Shown here piece after piece: positions 38,625-42,250 of a stretch of 42,250 nt of DNA. Position 1 is the first letter of the stretch; every line of letters begins with the position of its first letter. The notes beneath the pieces are model-generated. The model was not told where the DNA came from. It did not search any database and worked only from the letters and a program-made list of their open reading frames with translations. Location of the stretch: assembly GCF_003201655.1 (NCBI RefSeq), contig NZ_QJJU01000037.1, positions 1-42,250 on the forward strand, given 5' to 3'. A program made the translations under genes and the position numbers. The DNA comes from Mycolicibacterium moriokaense (GTDB taxonomy: Bacteria; Actinomycetota; Actinomycetes; Mycobacteriales; Mycobacteriaceae).

Positions 38625-39814
38625 CCGATCGCGACGCGGCTCGGCGATCCGGTGACCACGCAGTGGGTGTGGCTGTAGATGGTGGCCATGCATTGATTGC
38701 AGTGGGTGCATGCTGACCGGACCGCACCGTCGGCCTGGATCCGGTTGATCAGATCCGGTTCGGCCAGCAGTGCCCGGCCCATCGCGACGAAGTCGAAGCC
38801 CTCGGCCATTGCCAGATCCATAGTCTCGCGGTTGGTGATGCCGCCGAGCAGGATCAGCGGCATCTTCAGCTCGGCGCGGAACAGCTTGGCGTCGCGCAGC
38901 AGATACGCCTCGCGATACGGGTACTCGCGGAAGAACTTCTTGCCTGTCATCCGGATGCCCCACCGCAGCGGCGGCTTGAACGCGCCCGCGAACTGCTTGA
39001 CCGGCGCATCACCGCGAAACAGGTACATCGGGTTGACCAGTGAGCTGCCCGCGGTCAGTTCGATGGCGTCCAAACCGCCGTCTCCCTCAAGCCATTTGGC
39101 GGTCTGCAGGGACTCCTCGGTCGAGATGCCGCCGCGCACCCCGTCGGACATGTTGAGCTTCGCGGTCACCGCGATCTGGTCGTTCACCGCGCGCCGCACG
39201 GCCATCACCATGCCGCGGGCCACCTTGGCACGGTTCTCCAGCGACCCGCCGAACTCGTCGGTGCGGCGGTTGATCAGCGGGCTGAGAAACGAGCTGGCGA
39301 AATAGTTGTGGCCGAGGTGGATCTCGACGGCGTCGAAGCCTGCCTCGACCGCGAACCGGGCCGCGTCGGCGTGCGCTTCGATGATGTTGTCGATGTCGTC
39401 GCGAGTGGCCTTTTTGGCGAAACGCATGGAGAGGGGATTGAAGAACCGCACAGGCGCGTACGCCTTCGCCTTCGTGGAGCGGGCGTTGGCCACCGGTCCG
39501 GCATGACCGATTTGCGCGCTGATCGCTGCGCCCTCGGCGTGGATGGCCGCTGTGAGTTTCTGCAGTCCGGGGATGGCCTCGGGCCGCCACCAGATCACGT
39601 TGCCCTCTGTGCGCCCACCTTTTGACACCGCTAGATAAGCGACGGTGGTCATCCCCACACCACCCGCGGCGGGTAGCCGGTGGTAGGTGATCAGGTCGTC
39701 GGTGACGAGGGCGTTTGGCGTCGACGCCTCGAACGTCGCCGACTTGATGATGCGGTTGCGCAGGGTCACCGGGCCGAGCTTGGCCGGGGTGAACACATTG
39801 GGCTGAGTGTTCAT
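38621..39814 (-). CDS. Old-yellow-enzyme-family NADH:flavin oxidoreductase (Rv3359-like)
   Basis: This 397-residue FMN TIM-barrel protein has the N-terminal VFTPAKLGPVTLRNRIIKSAT of the family, a Gln-Ile-Gly-His-Ala-Gly flavin segment (SAQIGHAGP) and the substrate-region signature EIHLGHNYFASSFLSPLINRRTDEFGGSLENR (about 165-196). A flavin phosphate site lies near LLGGITNRETMD and VAMGRALLAEPDL. A C-terminal CTHCNQCM could bind metal or be redox-active. It corresponds to Rv3359. It would reduce activated C=C bonds using NAD(P)H, with unknown substrate. It starts at ATG 39814, nose to nose with folD. Confidence 0.92.
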   Translation of the reverse strand: MNTQPNVFTPAKLGPVTLRNRIIKSATFEASTPNALVTDDLITYHRLPAAGGVGMTTVAYLAVSKGGRTEGNVIWWRPEAIPGLQKLTAAIHAEGAAISAQIGHAGPVANARSTKAKAYAPVRFFNPLSMRFAKKATRDDIDNIIEAHADAARFAVEAGFDAVEIHLGHNYFASSFLSPLINRRTDEFGGSLENRAKVARGMVMAVRRAVNDQIAVTAKLNMSDGVRGGISTEESLQTAKWLEGDGGLDAIELTAGSSLVNPMYLFRGDAPVKQFAGAFKPPLRWGIRMTGKKFFREYPYREAYLLRDAKLFRAELKMPLILLGGITNRETMDLAMAEGFDFVAMGRALLAEPDLINRIQADGAVRSACTHCNQCMATIYSHTHCVVTGSPSRVAIG

Positions 39815-39841
39815 GGAGGTGAGCCTGCCACAATGGCTGCC

Positions 39842-40693
39842 GTGGGTGCGATCACATTGGACGGCAAGGCCACGCGCGACGAGATCTTCGTCGACTTGAA
39901 GGAGCGCGTTGCGCGGTTAACGAAGGCAGGCAGGACACCCGGACTGGGCACGGTCCTGGTCGGTGACGACCCCGGCTCACATGCCTATGTGCGGGGCAAG
40001 CACGCCGACTGCGCGAGGGTGGGGATCAATTCGATACGCCGCGACCTGCCTGTCGACATCAGCCAGGCCAAGCTCGACGAGACCATTGACGAACTCAACG
40101 CCAACCCCGAATGCACCGGTTACATCGTGCAGTTGCCGCTGCCCAAGCACCTCAACGAGAACGCCGCGCTTGAGCGCGTCGACTCCGGCAAGGACGCCGA
40201 CGGGCTGCATCCGACCAACCTCGGCAGGCTGGTGCTCAACGAGCCTGCGCCCCTGCCGTGCACGCCGCGCGGCATCGTGCATTTGTTGCGCCGCTACGAG
40301 GTCGAGATCGCCGGGGCTCATGTCGTGGTGATCGGGCGTGGCGTGACCGTCGGCCGCCCGCTCGGGCTGTTGCTCACCCGGCGGTCAGAAAACGCGACAG
40401 TAACGTTGTGCCACACCGGAACTCGAGACCTTCCGGCGCTGACGCGGCAGGCCGACATCATCGTCGCCGCCGCGGGCGTGCAGCACCTGGTGAAGGCGGA
40501 TATGGTGCGCCCGGGTGCGGCGGTGGTGGATGTGGGTGTGGCTCGTGACGCGGATGGCAAGTTGGTCGGCGATGTTCACCCCGACGTGTGGGAGGTCGCG
40601 GGTCACGTGTCGCCGAACCCAGGTGGCGTCGGCCCGCTGACTCGGGCGTTCCTACTGACGAACGTGGTCGAGCGCGCAGAAGCCCTGGCGTGA
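39842..40693 (+). CDS. folD: Bifunctional methylenetetrahydrofolate dehydrogenase/cyclohydrolase FolD
   Basis: This 283-residue FolD interconverts 5,10-methylene-THF and 10-formyl-THF for one-carbon supply. It shows TPGLGTVLVGDDPGSHAYVRGKHADC with the catalytic Tyr/Lys pair (residues around 48-52), VQLPLPKHLNEN, KDADGLHPTN and the dinucleotide loop VIGRGVTVGRPLGLLL, followed by SPNPGGVGPLT. GTG 39842 begins VGAITLDGKATRDEIF, matching the start of M. tuberculosis FolD; ATG 39833 is three codons upstream. The DUF3017 gene overlaps its stop. Confidence 0.96.
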   Translation: MGAITLDGKATRDEIFVDLKERVARLTKAGRTPGLGTVLVGDDPGSHAYVRGKHADCARVGINSIRRDLPVDISQAKLDETIDELNANPECTGYIVQLPLPKHLNENAALERVDSGKDADGLHPTNLGRLVLNEPAPLPCTPRGIVHLLRRYEVEIAGAHVVVIGRGVTVGRPLGLLLTRRSENATVTLCHTGTRDLPALTRQADIIVAAAGVQHLVKADMVRPGAAVVDVGVARDADGKLVGDVHPDVWEVAGHVSPNPGGVGPLTRAFLLTNVVERAEALA

Positions 40694-40983
40694 CGCTGAA
40701 AGAGTTCGCCCGCAAGGTGTTTGGCGGGCAATGGCCGATCCTACTGGTCGGCGTGATCATTGTGGCGGCGTTCGGGTTGGTGGTCGCGGGTTACTGGCGA
40801 CGCGGTGCGCTGGTGCTCGGCATCGGCGTCGGCGTCGCGGCGGCGCTTCGGTTAACGCTCACCGATGATCGGGCGGGCCTGCTCGCGGTGCGCAGCAGAA
40901 CGATCGACTTCGTCGCCACCGCCACGGTCAGTGCGGCGATGCTCTACGTCGCATGGACGATTGATCCGTTGGGCACCAGCTAG
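40690..40983 (+). CDS. DUF3017 membrane protein (Rv3355c-like)
   Basis: This 97-residue protein with three predicted membrane helices (around 15-35, 38-58 and 75-92) and the conserved DDRAGLLAVRSRTIDF between the second and third is the DUF3017 pattern. GTG 40690 overlaps the folD TGA by four bases, so it is translationally coupled to folD. Function is unknown; the folD-DUF3017 pair is conserved in mycobacteria. It converges on the zeta-type gene, overlapping it by four bases. Confidence 0.9.
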   Translation: MTLKEFARKVFGGQWPILLVGVIIVAAFGLVVAGYWRRGALVLGIGVGVAAALRLTLTDDRAGLLAVRSRTIDFVATATVSAAMLYVAWTIDPLGTS

Positions 40984-41621
40984 CCCAAACTCAACGCGGC
41001 GGCGACAATCGGCTTGGCCCACTCGGGCGTCGACGAAAGATCCAGTGGCCCGACGATCTCGCCGCGGTCGAGATGCAACACCAACACCGGCCGGGGCGCA
41101 TGCCCTGCCGCGGGGTCGGCGTCCGCGGAGTTGTCGTAGACACGCAGCTCGGTCAGGTGCGGAAGCAGCTGCACCAGATTCAGCCTGCTGTGCCGCCACC
41201 GGCGCCGGATGCTGGACTCCGGGATGTCGTGGCCGCCTGCGCGCACGCGATTGCGCACGCGTTCGATGTGCAGGTCGACACTGGCCAGCCCGACAAACCA
41301 GATGCGAACCTCGAAGCCCTCGGCCGCCGCCTCGCTAATCAGTCGCGGCATGGTGCTTCCGCCGAGCGTGGTCTCAAACGCGAAGTCTTTGCGCTCCCGG
41401 ATCGCCCGCTCAAGCAGCCGTCTGCCCTGCTGCCATGCGGCGGCGTTGGCTCGCACTTGGTCGAGGCCAGGGTTTGCCGCGATGAGATTCCGCGCCGCCT
41501 CGTCGGGGTTGAAATAGTCGGCGCCGGACGCCCGGATCATTGCGCCGCCAATACTGCTCTTGCCCGCGCCGTTGATCCCGGCGAGTACATAAAGGCGCGG
41601 AGCTTGGGCCTTGCGGGCCAT
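40980..41621 (-). CDS. Zeta-toxin-family P-loop kinase (candidate toxin)
   Basis: This 213-residue protein has Walker A AGINGAGKSS at 14-23, an NPDE block at 38-41 and FETTLGG at 82-88 in the order expected of zeta toxins (UDP-GlcNAc/nucleotide-sugar kinases). An Arg-rich lid follows (RVRAGGHDIPESSIRRRWRHSRLN, about 126-149). Zeta toxins poison cell-wall precursor synthesis by phosphorylating UDP-N-acetylglucosamine; many relatives phosphorylate other molecules. It follows 12 bases behind a Phd/YefM-type gene, so the two form a likely toxin-antitoxin pair. No epsilon-type antitoxin is present. Whether it is toxic is untested. Confidence 0.8.
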   Translation of the reverse strand: MARKAQAPRLYVLAGINGAGKSSIGGAMIRASGADYFNPDEAARNLIAANPGLDQVRANAAAWQQGRRLLERAIRERKDFAFETTLGGSTMPRLISEAAAEGFEVRIWFVGLASVDLHIERVRNRVRAGGHDIPESSIRRRWRHSRLNLVQLLPHLTELRVYDNSADADPAAGHAPRPVLVLHLDRGEIVGPLDLSSTPEWAKPIVAAALSLG

Positions 41622-41633
41622 GCGACGACCGGG

Positions 41634-41978
41634 CTAGCGCTTGGCCGCCTTGACCGCGGCGCGGCCGAGTTGCTCCGGCGTAGCGTCGAACGCGGACGCC
41701 ATCGCGCTCTTCGATCTCGGAGTCTGCATGCTCTCCAGAAGTTGGTCGAATTCGTCAGACAGGTCGTCGAGCGCCGGCGTGCTTGTCTTCGTCAGCGCTT
41801 CGAACTCGGCGTAGGACAACAACACCGCCTTCGGGGTGTTGTGTTTGGTGATCGCAACCGCGCCACCAAGGGCGGCCTGCTCGAAGATCGAGCCGAACTC
41901 GTTCTTGAAACGGGTGGCGGCGACGGTCTGGACGTCGACAAGCTCGCCGTCGCGGTTGCGGAAGGTCAGTGTGGACAT
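41634..41978 (-). CDS. Phd/YefM-type antitoxin-like protein
   Basis: This 114-residue protein has a Phd/YefM DNA-binding N-terminal fold (VQTVAATRFKNEFGSIFEQAALGGAVAITKHNTPKAVLLSYAEFEAL, about 15-61). An acidic middle (LDDLSDEFDQLLESM) would wrap the toxin, and a C-terminal helix reads TPEQLGRAAVKAAKR. ATG 41978 is chosen because the -10 TATTAT (41991-41986) ends seven bases before it, giving a leaderless mRNA; ATG 41987 in the same frame lies within the -10. A palindrome directly upstream is a probable autoregulatory operator. The zeta-type kinase follows 12 bases downstream. Confidence 0.85.
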   Translation of the reverse strand: MSTLTFRNRDGELVDVQTVAATRFKNEFGSIFEQAALGGAVAITKHNTPKAVLLSYAEFEALTKTSTPALDDLSDEFDQLLESMQTPRSKSAMASAFDATPEQLGRAAVKAAKR

Positions 41979-41985
41979 AACAGAC

Positions 41986-42010
41986 ATAATAGCCATTTTG
42001 GCCGAAATGG
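41986..42010 (-). promoter_or_regulatory. Promoter and palindromic operator of the antitoxin-toxin pair
   Basis: On the minus strand CCATTTCGGCCAAAATGG (42010-41993) is an interrupted palindrome with arms CCATTT/AAATGG and a TGGCC-like centre. It lies two bases before the -10 TATTAT (41991-41986), i.e. in the spacer where an autorepressor of Phd type would bind. The -35 is weak. Confidence 0.55.
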
Positions 42011-42022
42011 ACACTTTCAGGG

Positions 42023-42031
42023 TTATCCACA
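42023..42031 (+). other. Single consensus DnaA box
   Basis: TTATCCACA matches the consensus DnaA-binding nonamer exactly. It is alone, in the intergenic region between the antitoxin and the DUF222 gene. Single boxes occur by chance and may titrate DnaA; nothing here suggests an origin. Confidence 0.3.
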
Positions 42032-42104
42032 GTTCGTATTTCATCCGCAGGTTGGGGTCCAGGTGTGTGGTCGAGGGTGTCTTGGTCGGGGGCAGTGCGT
42101 AGTT

Positions 42105-42120
42105 TCGCTCATATGTTCGA
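42105..42120 (+). promoter_or_regulatory. Degenerate LexA-box-like site over the DUF222 start
   Basis: TCGCTCATATGTTCGA keeps the right half GTTCGA and the left TCG of the LexA box TCGAAC-N4-GTTCGA, with two mismatches. The ATG at 42113 lies inside it. Several M. tuberculosis 13E12 genes belong to the LexA regulon. Confidence 0.3.
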
Positions 42121-42250
42121 TGGTTCGTTGCCCGAGATTGGCGATCTGACTGCGCTGGATGACGCGGCGTTGGTCGATGCTGCCGCGGGCTGGTCGCGGA
42201 CGGAGAACGCGGCGTGTGCGCGCAAGACGGCGGTGATGGCCGAGTTGTTC
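42113..42250 (+). CDS. N-terminal start of a DUF222/13E12-repeat protein (partial)
   Basis: The last 46 codons of the window form an open frame from ATG 42113 reading MFDGSLPEIGDLTALDDAAL followed by VDAAAGWSRTENAACARKTA. This is the usual beginning of DUF222 (13E12-repeat) proteins of mycobacteria, which normally continue to a C-terminal HNH endonuclease domain outside the window. From memory of the family, the A-A-x-x-W-x-R-x-E-N-A-A-x-A-R-K pattern is characteristic. Copies are numerous in mycobacteria and may spread as repeat elements. The start overlaps a LexA-like half-site. Confidence 0.85.
   Translation, partial: MFDGSLPEIGDLTALDDAALVDAAAGWSRTENAACARKTAVMAELF

Noticed and set aside
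42023..42031. DnaA box as sign of a replication origin
   Set aside because: Single box, no cluster, no AT-rich unwinding region and no dnaA or dnaN nearby.

Overview
The window is about 42 kb of high-GC actinobacterial chromosome. Its gene content and order point to a mycobacterium, most likely a rapid-growing environmental species (Mycolicibacterium type). The backbone guaA - imuA' - imuB - iunH - acrA1 - htdY - dnaE2 - nitroreductase - trmL - four-gene conservon - mfpA - old-yellow-enzyme - folD - DUF3017 matches, in reverse orientation and with insertions, the Rv3396c to Rv3355c stretch of M. tuberculosis. I recalled that comparison from memory and did not compute it. No rRNA, tRNA or CRISPR array was seen.

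Region 1 (1-4758): the tail of a probable IS110-family transposase lies before a four-gene unit made of two related NAD(P)-binding, dihydrodipicolinate-reductase-like proteins, an SDR between them and a TetR regulator. A two-gene unit of small membrane proteins (CD225/dispanin and DUF2752) follows. Region 2 (4775-9352): an agmatinase/arginase-family hydrolase is divergent from guaA. A TetR regulator is divergent from an NmrA-like reductase, with two near-identical operator-like sites at the promoter. Region 3 (9391-14657): a compact minus-strand operon encodes an HSL-type esterase, an SDR, a ferritin-like di-iron protein, a Baeyer-Villiger-type flavin monooxygenase and a MerR regulator. Together these could carry out a complete subterminal-oxidation route. 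It resembles the mymA locus but adds a di-iron enzyme.

Region 4 (14739-28251): this holds the mycobacterial mutasome, imuA'-imuB and dnaE2, each with a LexA/SOS box. About 8 kb separates the two parts. Between them lie a SnoaL-like gene, an ohrR-ohr peroxide-resistance pair, iunH, the fatty acyl-CoA reductase acrA1, the MaoC hydratase htdY, a tandem universal stress protein and a translationally coupled SRPBCC-DUF899 pair.

Region 5 (28297-37969): a nitroreductase and trmL come first, then a 52-residue repeat protein and the histidine kinase/roadblock/DUF742/small-GTPase conservon. The conservon ends in mfpA, the pentapeptide-repeat gyrase-binding protein, and is preceded by a 20-codon upstream reading frame that overlaps the kinase start. 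A convergent FHA-FHA-ABC exporter (Rv1747 type) and a SnoaL-like gene broken by an in-frame amber codon follow. Region 6 (38136-42250): a mycobacterial membrane protein, an OYE-family oxidoreductase, folD and DUF3017 are followed by a toxin-antitoxin-like pair (Phd/YefM-type antitoxin with a zeta-type kinase). The window ends in the start of a 13E12/DUF222 protein.

The best candidates for something undescribed are the five-gene oxidation operon, the DPxPGVPxHA repeat small protein, the leader frame fused to the conservon, and the Phd-zeta hybrid module.
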